Source of the DNA: Silvibacterium bohemicum
GTDB lineage: Bacteria; Acidobacteriota; Terriglobia; Terriglobales; Acidobacteriaceae
Assembly (NCBI RefSeq): GCF_001006305.1
Contig: NZ_LBHJ01000012.1
Location: 408,231-472,230, forward strand
Direction of reading: 5' to 3'
Length of the DNA: 64,000 nt
Positions 8,646 through 17,977 of this stretch are shown piece after piece. Position 1 is the first letter of the stretch. Each line of letters begins with the position of its first letter. Position numbers and translations under genes: made by a program. A model generated the notes under the pieces. The model was not told the DNA's origin. It saw nothing but the letters and a program-made list of their open reading frames with translations, and ran no database searches.

Positions 8646-11600
8646 CTATCGGTGAGCGGTAGTCTGGGTTCCCGGTGGCGGCGGCGCTTTGTGCTGAAAC
8701 AGCTCGTCCCCGGCTTCGTGCATGGCGCGCGTTACTGCCGGCCAGTCTTCGAAATCGGTGGCGAAAATCTTCGCAATCATCACCCGCGTCAGTTGCGGAC
8801 AGAGAACATTCAGCGTCTCTGGAGATGCGCTTTTCTCATCTGCAAGACGGGCCAGATAGAGGTTGCTCGAATCCCAGGACTCGCCGAAAAGACGGCTGGA
8901 ATATCCCGCAAATGCCGGGAAAGGCTTTGTATTGACCAGTCCGCGGCCGTAGTTTTGAGCCAGCGTGGGGTGAGGAATGCCGAAGTCTCTGGAGATGCGC
9001 TCGATGCTGGTCTCGGCCGGGTGCTCGTGGCAGAGCTGGTCGAGTGCGCGACTCGATGGTCCCCACGATGCGTTTTCCTGCGGATATCGCCGGCGAAATT
9101 CAGCCGCCAGAAAGAACGTATCGGAAGGCATGAGGCCGGCCATGGCCGCTTCCATGTCTTTCGATTGCCGGGCCATCTCCACCCGCTCCAGACGCTGCGG
9201 CGATAGCCGATCGGCAAGGATGGTTATGACCTTGTTTCGCAGCTGCGGGTTGGCGGTGGATGCGACCAGCAGCTCTTCGCCGGATCGCTGATAGAGCGCG
9301 ACGGCATGCAGCTCGCGCGGGCTTACGTCCCACCAGCGGGACAGCGTCGCGCTGGCCATGAGCGTCGGCACCAGCTCCTGCCAGATCAGCGCCTGCACAT
9401 TTTCCGGAGCAATGAAGTCCTGCTCCGCTCCGGCCAATGCATACGGCAAGTCGGCCAGCGAGCCGACCAGATAGGCGCCTCCGCCTGCCGAAGCTCCTTG
9501 TCCGAACAGCATGGGAGTCTGCCATATATGCTCGATGCCCACCACTGTTTCGCCAGAGAAATCATGGGAGCGCACAAAGAGGGGATTGATGTGGAGGAGC
9601 TGCGAACCCGGAGGCTCATAGTAGGCGTAGTTCAGGCCCACCAGCGTATCTCTCAAAAACGGAGCCAGCTGCCCGCGTGCGCCCTCCATTTTCGACGGCG
9701 AATTTGATTGTTCGACCGCCTTCGAGAGGTCGACGTGCATCTGCATCTGGGCATGGCGCTGGCTGAAGACCCCGGGCGCCCACTCGCCCTTCTCGCTCTC
9801 CGTGAAGATGGGTCGCGGCATCTCGAATTCGCGCAGCTGCCCGGCCAGCGCGCGGAGTCTCTCGTTGCTGCCGCCTCCGTGCGCCGCGGCATTCATGGCG
9901 TCGCCCAGCTCCTGCAGCGTGTCGAGCGAAGTCAGGCGCTGATCGTCCATCACTGAGCGCATCCGTCGCGCTACCGCAGCGCGAGCGTGTTTGCCCTCGG
10001 GACTTTCTTGTGGCGGCCCGGCCAGCAGATCGATGATTTCATCCTGCGAGTGATGCGCTTCGCCGGTTGCCGCGGTCAGGACCTCGCCGAGCGATTTGGT
10101 GCCTGCGTCGAACAGTTGCGAAGAAGAACCGACGGCCGCGAAGGGAGAGATCGTCTTCTGCCAGGAAGAATCAAGCTGGCCGCTCTTGATTTCACCCTGA
10201 CGCGCGAGGATCTGCCATATCCCGAGATTCGCCTGGAAGGCGCCCAGGGCGTCGCCGCGCAAGTCCTGCTTGGATATGTGATCCAGCGACTCCGCGGTGT
10301 GGATGAATTGGGTGATCGAATCGTCGCTCAACTCTGGAAACTCGGCGAAGAGCGGATACCAGCTGTTGAACTGGTCATAGGTCTTGGCCATCAGCAGCTG
10401 CGTGGCGGGAGAGAGGCTCTTTTGCCCGGAGCGCTCGCTCTCCAGCGTGCTCAGGCAGAGGTAGGTCTGCAGCGGGCTTTCGTCGGTATCGATGCGCGCG
10501 TAAGAGATCATCGCTTCCAGCACCTGCTCGGGATGATTCACGCGGCGTCCGCGTTTTCCCAGGACCTCCTTCCAGAGCTCGATGTCGCCCGGAATTCGCG
10601 GTTCTCCGTTGGGCAGCCATTGCTGGCGCGTGAAGAGAATCAAGAGCGCCGGAGCCTTGCGAAAGGATGCTGCCGCTGCCGGAGTTTCGGGGCCCGAATC
10701 CCGGAACGCTTCATAGAAGCGGCGGAGGCGTGAGTTCTGGGTGAGGCGCGCCTGCTGGGCCTGGTCTACGCGGGCCAGCGTGTCGAAATACGCAGCCAGC
10801 CAGCCCCGGTCCTGCGCCAGCAGATGCGTGACGAAATCGGCCGGCGAAGATGGGCTCGCGCCCGCCAGGTCAGCCCAGCCCGATTCGGCTGCTTTGCCTC
10901 CCGGCACCAGCACCTTATGCGAGCGGATGCATATCTCCGTTCCGTAGAAATCCAAAACACCCGCGTTGGGAAGCAGACTCCAGAGGCCCGCCGATCGCGC
11001 CAGTGCGGTTGCGGTTTCGGGATCCATTTTGGACAACGCCCAGTAAAGGCGCGCCACATGAGGATCGTGCAAAATCACGTCCAGGATGTCTTCGCTGTAG
11101 GGCTTCCGCCGCGTGCTTAAACTTGTCCAGTCATTCCGCTTCAACAGCACTGGAACCAGCGAGGGAGCATAGGGATAAGTAAAAGGCGTGTCGTTGACCA
11201 GGGCATCTTCGAGGCGGGTGAGCGGAAAGCCTGAATCGATGGTGAGAAATGCTCTCTCCGGATTGAGCGTCCCGAGAGAAGAGTCTTTCTGTCCGCATCC
11301 GTCTCGCAGGCGATAGCCGAGGATCTGAAGCAGCGGCCCGGCGTCTGCGCAATGCATGATCCGGATCTCGCCAGTCGGCGATGCCAGAGTCTGGAGCTCC
11401 CTCGCCTGGCGCACATATCGCTCGATGAGCAGGAGAAACTCCGTCTCCCGCCCCTGCCGGTATCCCTGAGCGGAAACGTTGCGGGCGAGCTCCGGCAGCA
11501 CGTCTTGCAGCGGGATTTTCTGGCTGATGCCCGCCATCCGCAGGAAGGATCGGATCGGGCCGGGAATGATGACCTGGTTTGGCTGGGGAGGCAGCGGGCT

Positions 11601-11738
11601 TACCGTCTGCACCGGCTCTGCGGGCGTCGGAGAAGGATCGAGTTGATCCTCCTGCGCACCGGCATACGTGGGCAGGCAGCAAAGCAGGGACACGGAGAGA
11701 GCTGCGGAGAGAGCTTGCGAACGAAGAGGAAATCTCAT
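8646..11738 (-). CDS. Large exported protein of unknown function
   Basis: A 1030-residue protein that I do not recognise. It starts with a clear signal peptide (MRFPLRSQ, then a hydrophobic core ending CLPTYAGA), followed by a Pro-rich linker (about residues 30-55). The rest is a long, mostly helical chain with no transmembrane segment, no obvious repeats and no catalytic motif I can name. I chose the ATG at 11738 because the signal peptide begins there; an earlier in-frame ATG at 11780 would bury it. It lies 62 bases upstream of the VWA gene on the same strand, so the two may form an envelope operon. Confidence 0.75.
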   Translation of the reverse strand: MRFPLRSQALSAALSVSLLCCLPTYAGAQEDQLDPSPTPAEPVQTVSPLPPQPNQVIIPGPIRSFLRMAGISQKIPLQDVLPELARNVSAQGYRQGRETEFLLLIERYVRQARELQTLASPTGEIRIMHCADAGPLLQILGYRLRDGCGQKDSSLGTLNPERAFLTIDSGFPLTRLEDALVNDTPFTYPYAPSLVPVLLKRNDWTSLSTRRKPYSEDILDVILHDPHVARLYWALSKMDPETATALARSAGLWSLLPNAGVLDFYGTEICIRSHKVLVPGGKAAESGWADLAGASPSSPADFVTHLLAQDRGWLAAYFDTLARVDQAQQARLTQNSRLRRFYEAFRDSGPETPAAAASFRKAPALLILFTRQQWLPNGEPRIPGDIELWKEVLGKRGRRVNHPEQVLEAMISYARIDTDESPLQTYLCLSTLESERSGQKSLSPATQLLMAKTYDQFNSWYPLFAEFPELSDDSITQFIHTAESLDHISKQDLRGDALGAFQANLGIWQILARQGEIKSGQLDSSWQKTISPFAAVGSSSQLFDAGTKSLGEVLTAATGEAHHSQDEIIDLLAGPPQESPEGKHARAAVARRMRSVMDDQRLTSLDTLQELGDAMNAAAHGGGSNERLRALAGQLREFEMPRPIFTESEKGEWAPGVFSQRHAQMQMHVDLSKAVEQSNSPSKMEGARGQLAPFLRDTLVGLNYAYYEPPGSQLLHINPLFVRSHDFSGETVVGIEHIWQTPMLFGQGASAGGGAYLVGSLADLPYALAGAEQDFIAPENVQALIWQELVPTLMASATLSRWWDVSPRELHAVALYQRSGEELLVASTANPQLRNKVITILADRLSPQRLERVEMARQSKDMEAAMAGLMPSDTFFLAAEFRRRYPQENASWGPSSRALDQLCHEHPAETSIERISRDFGIPHPTLAQNYGRGLVNTKPFPAFAGYSSRLFGESWDSSNLYLARLADEKSASPETLNVLCPQLTRVMIAKIFATDFEDWPAVTRAMHEAGDELFQHKAPPPPGTQTTAHR

Positions 11739-12124
11739 GGCCGGACGCCTCTTTACAAAGCTTTGAGAACCTGCCGACACCGCGTCACGCAGAGCTAGCT
11801 TTGCAGCCGGTCACTGCCGGCTGTCGCAAGTTAAACGCCTGAGTTGCCCAGACCCTGATCTGGCTACAACTTCCCTAGCCATGGTTAGATTCGATGAGCG
11901 AATACAAGGTCTTTGCTTCGCGACACGCCACCGCCACCACGTTATACACCAACACGGCGATGCAAGCACTCTGATTCCGAGACAGGATGGTTATGTAAGT
12001 TTGCGCTTTCGCCGGATCAACATTCAGCGCGATGGCTGGACCGTTTTTTGGCAGTGCGCGCGGCGAAATGAGGTTTCAACTTCACGTCGCGTTAACATTC
12101 GGTCGTATTCGGTCACGGCCACGT
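11739..12124. other. Intergenic, 386 bases
   Basis: Region between two minus-strand genes. I see no convincing gene, RNA or hairpin. It must contain the promoter of the 1030-residue exported protein, but no clear -10/-35 pair stands out. Confidence 0.5.
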
Positions 12125-14656
12125 CTACTCCGTCCTCAGCGCTGTGACCGGTTCGATGCTGGCTGCTCGTTGCGCCGGCACGATGCCTGCGATGGCGGCA
12201 GCGAGCAGCAGCGCGCCCGCAGCCAGCAGCACGCTCATGGGGTCATAACTGCGAACGTTGTAAAGCTGGCTGGCCATAGTGCGCGCCGCCAGCAGCGCGA
12301 CCGGGATGCCGATCAGCAGACCGAGCCCCACCTGCCGGAAGGCTCCTCGCAGCACCAGCCAGAGAACGCTGTTGCGCGTGGCGCCCAGCGCCATCCGCAC
12401 GCCGATCTCGCTGGTTCGGCGCGATACCTGATAGGAGGTGATGCCATAAAGCCCGACGGCTGCCAGCACCAATGCGAGAACACCGAAGAGCAGAGCCAGG
12501 CGTGAGAGCAGGCGATCGGTATTGAAGTTTCCCTCCACCTGGTATTGAAACGTGTGCAGGCTGCTCACCGTCAGATTGGGATTGATGTCCGCAAGTGTCC
12601 GCCGCACCAGGCCGTCGGCATCCTGCGGCGGGGTTTTGAACTGAAGCACGATGGCGCCGATGATCATCGACCGTGCTTCCATCGCTTGATCGCTGGGGCT
12701 GGTCAGGTCCGTCCTCTCCTGCTTCAGCGGACGGAAAAACATCGACTGAATTCCTCCGGAAGGATTGCCGTATTTGGCGTCCGCGACGACTCCGACAATG
12801 CGGAAGGCATTTGCGAACTTGGGATCCTCGGTCCCGAAGGAGAGTCCGACGGGATCTTTCCCGGGAAAGAACTGTTTCGCGAAGGCCTGATTCACTACGG
12901 CTACCATCGGTGAGGTCTTCGTATCGTCGTCCGTGAAGACGCGCCCGCGGATCAGCTTCTGTCCAACGGCCATGAAGAACTGCGGACTCACGCGATCGTA
13001 GATGGCCATTGGGTGCGAATCGGTTCGACCGGTAATGTAGACGTCCTCGCCCCACTCGTTCTGTTCGAGCGGGCTATAAAGCGCCAGGCCTACGCTCGCG
13101 ACATTTGGCTGTGCTGCGAAGCGTTGCTGCAACTGTTCGTCGAGCACCGCTGCCGTCGCCGCTGTGTAGCCTGCGCCGAGCGGGTCCAAATGGACGATGT
13201 AACGGTTGGCCGTATCGACGCCGAGATTCTGGTTCTGCAGATTGGCCAGGCTCCTCGTGAGAAGGCCCGCGCTTACCAGTAAAACAATGGAAAGGCCCGC
13301 CTGGAAGACGATCAGCCATCGCTGCGAGAGCGACGTACGATCTTGCGTCGAGCGGTTCACGCCGCGCAGGGCCTCGGCAGGATCGGCATGAGAGGTAATC
13401 CACGCCGGCACCATGCCGAAAATCACGCCGGTCACCAGCGAAAGCAAAAACGCGAAGCCCAGTACAACGACAGACGGGTGTGGATCGATAGGCAGCTGCG
13501 GCGAATTGGGGAAGGCCAGCGACAGGATCAGCCGCGTTCCGGCGTAGGCCACGGTCAGACCTGCCAGACCTCCGAGGCACGCGAGCAGCACGCTCTCGGT
13601 CAGCATCTGGCGAATGACCTGAGTGCGTGAAGCGCCCAGTGCCATGCGCAGCGACACGTCGGCGCGATGGGCCGACCCGCGCGCCAGCAACAGGTTCGCA
13701 ACGTTGGCGCACGCCACCAGCAGCACCAGGGCGCAAATGGCCATCAGCAGATACAGGCCCTTGCTCTCCTGTTTTTGCAGATTTTGAATGCCTTCACCGC
13801 CCGGAGTCAGTTCCACATGCTGCCGTGCAATCAAAGCTGCGTTGCCATTGGTGTTATAGGCCGGAACTGTCGCCAGCCACAGCCGCAGGTTGGTCGAGAT
13901 GGTTGCCGCCACTCCTGCGTTAATTCCGGGCTTGGCCCGGCCCAGAAGATAGAGCCAATTGGCGTTCTGCGTGTGCAGAACCGAAAGACCTCCCCGGATG
14001 AGAGGTTCGTTCGAAAGCGGAATCCAGAAAGCAGGCGGGAAGGAATCGATCCGGTCGCCATAAAATCCCGACGGCGCGATGCCGACGATCGTGAAGGGAT
14101 GACCCTGGAAAGTGAAGGTCTGGCCTACGACCGCAGGGTCGCCACCGTAAGAGGATTGCCACGCCGCGTAGCTGATGACCGCTGCCGGTGAGGCTTCCGG
14201 TGTGTCATCCCGGCTGCTGAAGAGCCTGCCGGCAAAGGGGCCGATGCCCAGCGTTTCGAAGTAGTTTCCGGAGACGTATTCCGTGCGTTCCGCTCTCGCA
14301 GGCTGGTCGCCGTGACGGACGCTCATTCTCTCACCGGCCGACTGCATCGCGGCGAGCTGTGCAAACGCGGGCGTAGTGTCGCGAATGTGCTGGTACAACT
14401 CGTAGGAGAAGAGCGAAAAATCGCCACTGTTGTCCTGATCCGGAAATCCGTCGGACTCACCCCCCTCGTCGCTGTTGGAGCCGACGCGATAGAGCATTTT
14501 GGGGTTGCTCACTGGCAGCGAGCGCAGCAGTACCGCATGGACGAGCGTAAAGATCGCGGTATTGGCGCCGATGCCCAGGGCCAGCGTCAGAATGACAGTA
14601 ACGGCAAAACCCGGCGATTTACGAAGTTGGCGCAGTGCGGCCAAAATCTCATGCAT
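12125..14656 (-). CDS. ABC transporter permease, ADOP (duplicated MacB-like) family
   Basis: An 843-residue membrane protein of the acidobacterial duplicated orphan permease family. The N-terminus (RQLRKSPGFAVTVILTLALG) is the family's first membrane helix, followed by a MacB-like periplasmic domain, an FtsX domain (ANVANLLLARGSAHRADVSLR region), a second periplasmic domain, and a second FtsX domain ending in PAQRAASIEPVTALRTE. There are two FtsX copies in one chain, and no ATPase gene nearby, as is usual for the family. The ATG at 14656 has GGAGA at proper spacing. The transported substrate is unknown; export or envelope stress is a guess by analogy with MacB. Confidence 0.93.
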   Translation of the reverse strand: MHEILAALRQLRKSPGFAVTVILTLALGIGANTAIFTLVHAVLLRSLPVSNPKMLYRVGSNSDEGGESDGFPDQDNSGDFSLFSYELYQHIRDTTPAFAQLAAMQSAGERMSVRHGDQPARAERTEYVSGNYFETLGIGPFAGRLFSSRDDTPEASPAAVISYAAWQSSYGGDPAVVGQTFTFQGHPFTIVGIAPSGFYGDRIDSFPPAFWIPLSNEPLIRGGLSVLHTQNANWLYLLGRAKPGINAGVAATISTNLRLWLATVPAYNTNGNAALIARQHVELTPGGEGIQNLQKQESKGLYLLMAICALVLLVACANVANLLLARGSAHRADVSLRMALGASRTQVIRQMLTESVLLACLGGLAGLTVAYAGTRLILSLAFPNSPQLPIDPHPSVVVLGFAFLLSLVTGVIFGMVPAWITSHADPAEALRGVNRSTQDRTSLSQRWLIVFQAGLSIVLLVSAGLLTRSLANLQNQNLGVDTANRYIVHLDPLGAGYTAATAAVLDEQLQQRFAAQPNVASVGLALYSPLEQNEWGEDVYITGRTDSHPMAIYDRVSPQFFMAVGQKLIRGRVFTDDDTKTSPMVAVVNQAFAKQFFPGKDPVGLSFGTEDPKFANAFRIVGVVADAKYGNPSGGIQSMFFRPLKQERTDLTSPSDQAMEARSMIIGAIVLQFKTPPQDADGLVRRTLADINPNLTVSSLHTFQYQVEGNFNTDRLLSRLALLFGVLALVLAAVGLYGITSYQVSRRTSEIGVRMALGATRNSVLWLVLRGAFRQVGLGLLIGIPVALLAARTMASQLYNVRSYDPMSVLLAAGALLLAAAIAGIVPAQRAASIEPVTALRTE

Positions 14657-14877
14657 GCAGAAATCTCCAAAGGAACGGTGTAGGTAGAGATGCAATCCCA
14701 TCGCCAAAATGTCCAGGAAACAAGTGCTCTGCCGTGAGGAAGTTGCTGTCACGCGCAAAAGACTGACTGTCCGTATCCGCACACCGGTGTCCGAATGCGG
14801 GGACCGTGGCCTTCGGGACACCACTGGCGGGAAACGCTCGCATCGCCCGCTGCAAGCGCGTTCCCTCGTAAAAGCAG

Positions 14878-15300
14878 CTAAGAGTAGATCGGGAACGACG
14901 ATCCAAACATCGGTGCTTTGCTCTTGGATTGTTCCTCGGTGGCCTCATCCTGAAGCACGTCCCAGTGCTCGACCAGGATGCCGTCTTCAATGCGAAGGAT
15001 GTCGGCGGCAATCCAGTTCACCGGCGCGCCGAATCCGGAGAAACGGCCATGCACAATGACGAAATCGCCATCCGCAACAATGACTCCCGCCTCGTATTTC
15101 AATGAGGCGGGGATGCCTTGGATGAGATTGAACAATCCCTCGCGGCCCGGCTCGATATGCGCGCTGTGCTGGATATAGTTCGGCGACCAGTATTGCTCCG
15201 CAGCCGCATAATCGCGCTTGTTGAACAGGGTATCGAAGGCCTCGAGAACCAGCGCCTTATTGCGTTCCGCTTTACTTTCTTTCGTGACCGTCTGGCTCAT
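14878..15300 (-). CDS. SnoaL-like / NTF2-fold protein
   Basis: 140 residues, entirely an NTF2-like alpha+beta domain of the SnoaL-like type (EAFDTLFNKRDYAAAEQYW, then YIQHSAHIEPG and VHGRFSGFGAPVNWIAADILR). Such proteins are small-molecule isomerases, cyclases or binding proteins; many in this subgroup accompany oxidoreductases. It is the last of three same-strand genes (DUF1330 protein, SDR, this one), 54 bases after the SDR. Its ligand cannot be inferred. Confidence 0.85.
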   Translation of the reverse strand: MSQTVTKESKAERNKALVLEAFDTLFNKRDYAAAEQYWSPNYIQHSAHIEPGREGLFNLIQGIPASLKYEAGVIVADGDFVIVHGRFSGFGAPVNWIAADILRIEDGILVEHWDVLQDEATEEQSKSKAPMFGSSFPIYS

Positions 15301-15354
15301 ATCGAATACCCTCCCGCCCCTGACGGAGGCATCGTGCCGCAGTGAGACGCTCTT

Positions 15355-16125
15355 TCAGAGCTTCGATCCGCCGTCCACCGGGATGCTCGCGCCGGTGATC
15401 CACCGCGCTCCATCGGACGCCAGAAATGCAATCACGTCGGCGACATCGGACGGTTGCCCAATCCGCTTGAGCGCCTGCATCGTCAGGGTAAGATTGCGGC
15501 CGGCTTCGATTTTGGTGAAACTCGACATATCTGTTTCGATCACTCCGGGAGCGACCGCATTGACGCGGATTCCACGGGGCCCAAGGAGCGAAGCCCAGTG
15601 CTTGACCAGCGTCTCGATCGCGCCCTTTGTGGCTGCATACGCGGGAAGCGAGGGAGCGCCCGCCTGCCCGGGATTGCCGGGAACGGCATGCGCGGCGAGC
15701 GAAGAAACAAAAATGATGTTCGATCCCTCGGCAAAGAGCGGCAAGAGCTCCTTCACCAGAAAGAATGGACTCCGCACGTTGGTGGCAAAGAGATTGTCGA
15801 AGTCCGCGATCGTATGGTCTTCGAGGGCGGCGGCCTTCGAGATGCCGGCATTCGAGACAAAAATATCCAGATGGCTGCCGGCAATCGCGCGAACTTGTTC
15901 CGCCAGCGTGGCAGCGCCTTCTGGAAGCGACAGGTCGGCCTTAACGGCATCGGCGCGTCCACCCGCAGCGCGGATTTCTGCGACCAGAGCATCGGCCTCC
16001 GCGGCAGCGCGGCCGTAATGAACGATGACTTGCGCCCCTGCATTGGCAAGGGTTCGAGCAGTGGCACGACCAATGCCGCGCGACGCTCCTGTGACGAGTG
16101 CTGTTTTGTTGCTAAGACTGAACAT
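15355..16125 (-). CDS. Short-chain dehydrogenase/reductase
   Basis: Classical SDR of 256 residues. The cofactor motif TGASRGIG is at residues 12-19, the NAG strand motif (SNAGIS) follows, and the catalytic S and YxxxK (YAATK) are present. The C-terminus (DGARWITGASIPVDGG) is that of FabG-like enzymes. The basic residue after the first Gly motif suggests NADP(H). I chose the ATG at 16125, with AAGGAG 7 bases before it; a TTG at 16131 would place that site too close. Its start lies 2 bases after the stop of the DUF1330 gene, so the two are translationally linked. Substrate unknown. Confidence 0.93.
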   Translation of the reverse strand: MFSLSNKTALVTGASRGIGRATARTLANAGAQVIVHYGRAAAEADALVAEIRAAGGRADAVKADLSLPEGAATLAEQVRAIAGSHLDIFVSNAGISKAAALEDHTIADFDNLFATNVRSPFFLVKELLPLFAEGSNIIFVSSLAAHAVPGNPGQAGAPSLPAYAATKGAIETLVKHWASLLGPRGIRVNAVAPGVIETDMSSFTKIEAGRNLTLTMQALKRIGQPSDVADVIAFLASDGARWITGASIPVDGGSKL

Positions 16126-16127
16126 AT

Positions 16128-16415
16128 TCAAACTCCTTGAATTAGAACGACCCGATAGGCCGCTCCTTTGAAGCGATGCTCGCGCACCTTGCGATATGCC
16201 GGCCCGTCGTACCAGGCCTTGGCTGCTTCCATGCTGGGAAACTGCATGATGACGGCGCCCTCGGTAGGAGGACCTTCCAGGTCTTCATGTGCACCATAAA
16301 GCGCGAGAGGCTTGGCCTCATGCCCGGCGAGAGTTGCAGCAGCTTCCTTCGAATAAATCGCCATCTCCTGCTCGTCGAGCGTTTTGTCGCGCGTAAAAAT
16401 CAGATAGGCACTCAT
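16128..16415 (-). CDS. DUF1330 family protein
   Basis: A 95-residue alpha+beta barrel (ferredoxin-like) protein of the DUF1330 family, recognisable from AYLIFTRDKT, the GHEAKPLALYG segment, and the C-terminal PSMEAAKAWYDGPAYRKVRE. Related proteins are dimeric and often sit with oxidoreductases, but no reaction is established. It is the first gene of the DUF1330-SDR-SnoaL set. Two palindromes 39-96 bases upstream look like operators, so the operon may respond to a small-molecule-sensing repressor encoded elsewhere. Confidence 0.85.
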   Translation of the reverse strand: MSAYLIFTRDKTLDEQEMAIYSKEAAATLAGHEAKPLALYGAHEDLEGPPTEGAVIMQFPSMEAAKAWYDGPAYRKVREHRFKGAAYRVVLIQGV

Positions 16416-16453
16416 ATCGGTCTCGATTCCGGCGTGTCGTTGATACCCTCGCG

Positions 16454-16468
16454 CTTGTTGCCAACAAG
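16454..16468. promoter_or_regulatory. Candidate operator, 7-bp inverted repeat
   Basis: CTTGTTG-C-CAACAAG, a perfect 7-bp inverted repeat with a 1-base spacer, 39 bases upstream of the DUF1330 start codon. Size and spacing suit a dimeric TetR- or MarR-type repressor; too short to be a convincing terminator. Confidence 0.45.
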
Positions 16469-16494
16469 TGCGGGGTCTTCGTCTCGGGTAGATA

Positions 16495-16511
16495 CGATAC
16501 ATACCGTATCG
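16495..16511. promoter_or_regulatory. Candidate operator, 6-bp inverted repeat with 5-base spacer
   Basis: CGATAC-ATACC-GTATCG, 80 bases upstream of the DUF1330 start. The flanking bases (GATACGATACATACCGTATC) add an overlapping direct repeat of GATAC/ATAC. It is a plausible regulator site near the promoter. Confidence 0.4.
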
Positions 16512-16816
16512 GCGGCCATTGAATAAGATACGCAACGTCGCGCAGGAGATTCAGAAGATTCCCGCAGCTGCTATCTGCTTCGTGCAGGCTTGGCTCCTGG
16601 GCGTGTTCCCTGCCTCTCCCTTGAGTTCGTGGCGTACGGATGTGCGCCGCGTTGCGCAAACCATTTAAGCCACTATGAAGGAACTTGCAAGATCGGGCAT
16701 GCCGGGAAGGAAGGCTATTTCTACACCGCTGATCTGCAGGTTTCCGATACCACTATCCAGGTATCCTCATCCTGTTTCCAGCCGGCAGTAAGTTGCTGTT
16801 CCATCGAGCCGGGAAA

Positions 16817-17239
16817 TTATTGTCTCGGGGCGCGGCGGCCTTCGGGAATGATGATCTCGCGGCGGCCGAAGAGATGGGCATCGAGCGAGACCGCGCCGGG
16901 ACCGAGCAGGACCAATGCAATCGACATGATCGACAGATTCAGGAACGCATAAAGCTTCCAGTCGTCGCTCATCCCATCGCTAAGGAAATCCGATGCAGCC
17001 ATCGCGAGGTAGCCACAGGCTGCGGCACCGCCGGCCAGAGGCGTGAGGATTCCAATCAAGAGTCCCAGCCCCACTATGACCGCCAGCGAGCCTATCGTCC
17101 AAGCGGAAATCGGGGAGCCGTTCGGCGTATCGAAAACGCTCCAGCCATGGCGAATTGCGCCTGAGGCAACTGCAATTCGCAGCAGGATAAGTCCGATGCC
17201 AGGCCATCCGGCAGGGAAAGCGGCGAATAGTCTTTGCAG
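16817..17239 (-). CDS. DoxX-like membrane protein with apparent CTG start
   Basis: A 140-residue four-helix membrane protein of the DoxX-like type. The frame reads QRLFAAFPAGWPGIGLILLR after the start, then further hydrophobic helices and an ending LDAHLFGRREIIIP. No ATG, GTG or TTG lies before this conserved start in frame. The codon that replaces Met is CTG (17239-17237), and a strong GGGAGG sits 6 bases before it. The overlapping ATG in GGAATGAAC is in another frame and gives a meaningless product. Either CTG is used for initiation or a single-base error or frameshift moved the start. DoxX proteins join redox or thiosulfate-related membrane complexes; the exact role is unknown. Confidence 0.72.
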   Translation of the reverse strand: MQRLFAAFPAGWPGIGLILLRIAVASGAIRHGWSVFDTPNGSPISAWTIGSLAVIVGLGLLIGILTPLAGGAAACGYLAMAASDFLSDGMSDDWKLYAFLNLSIMSIALVLLGPGAVSLDAHLFGRREIIIPEGRRAPRQ

Positions 17240-17348
17240 TTCATTCCTCCCGCCCGCGGAAAGCGCGCCATCCTCGAGCCTAGCTCCGCTCGGACCGAAA
17301 AAAATCCCCCGATAGAGTGCTTTTTGCCCGGCATTCTCGATTGTTTGT

Positions 17349-17975
17349 CTAGAGCTGGATAATCCCGCGGCGGACTCCGATGGCGACGGCCTCGGTACGA
17401 TCGCTGGCGCCGAGTTTTTCCATGATGTGCTTGATGTGCCCCTTTACCGTCTCTTCGGAAATAAAGAGGAGCGCCGCGATATCGATGTTTCGATTTCCCC
17501 CTGCGATCTTTTCCAGAACCTCGATTTCGCGCTTGCTCAAGGCTTCATGTCCGAGATGCTCGACGAGCTGTGCCGCAATCTCAGGCGGAATGTGTTTCTT
17601 TCCGGCGTGCACTTTGCGGATGGTCTCGACCAGCTGCTTCCTCGGAGTGCTCTTCAGTACGTAGCCGCGCGCTCCCGCCTCGAGTGCACGCTGAATCTCC
17701 ACATCTCCTTCGAAGGTGGTCAGCACGATCACCCGTGCTTCCGCGAATTCTGTGCGAATCGCGATCATGGCGTCGATGCCGCCAATGTCGGGCATGCGGA
17801 GATCCATCAGCGTGACGTCCGGCCGATGCTCGCGGAAGCTTGCGATAGCCTCATGCCCGCTCGCGGCTTCGCCTACCAGCTGCATGTCCGGCTCGTTGCG
17901 GATGACGGCTGCAATTCCTTCCCGCATCAGCGGATGGTCGTCGACACACAGAATTCGAATTGGAGAAGAGATCAT
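17349..17975 (-). CDS. NarL/FixJ-family response regulator
   Basis: Response regulator of 208 residues with an N-terminal receiver domain (acidic pair D12-D13, phosphoacceptor D58, T86 and K108 all present) and a C-terminal LuxR-type helix-turn-helix (ALSKREIEVLEKIAGGNRN, then EETVKGHIKHIMEKL). It should bind DNA as a phosphorylated dimer. It lies 2 bases after the stop of the propeller histidine kinase, which is almost certainly its partner. The gene's end abuts the DoxX-like gene on the same strand, a possible target or operon member. Confidence 0.95.
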   Translation of the reverse strand: MISSPIRILCVDDHPLMREGIAAVIRNEPDMQLVGEAASGHEAIASFREHRPDVTLMDLRMPDIGGIDAMIAIRTEFAEARVIVLTTFEGDVEIQRALEAGARGYVLKSTPRKQLVETIRKVHAGKKHIPPEIAAQLVEHLGHEALSKREIEVLEKIAGGNRNIDIAALLFISEETVKGHIKHIMEKLGASDRTEAVAIGVRRGIIQL

Positions 17976-17977
17976 TC

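Larger units (their letters stand above)
16416..16816. other. Intergenic, 401 bases, leader of the DUF1330 operon
   Basis: Holds the two palindromes listed separately, and further right about 300 bases in which I see no gene. It must contain the promoter of the DUF1330-SDR-SnoaL operon. Confidence 0.5.

Noticed and set aside
11881-12147. 88-codon plus-strand frame in the gap before the ADOP gene.
   Set aside because: It overlaps the ADOP 3' end antisense and has an irregular composition.
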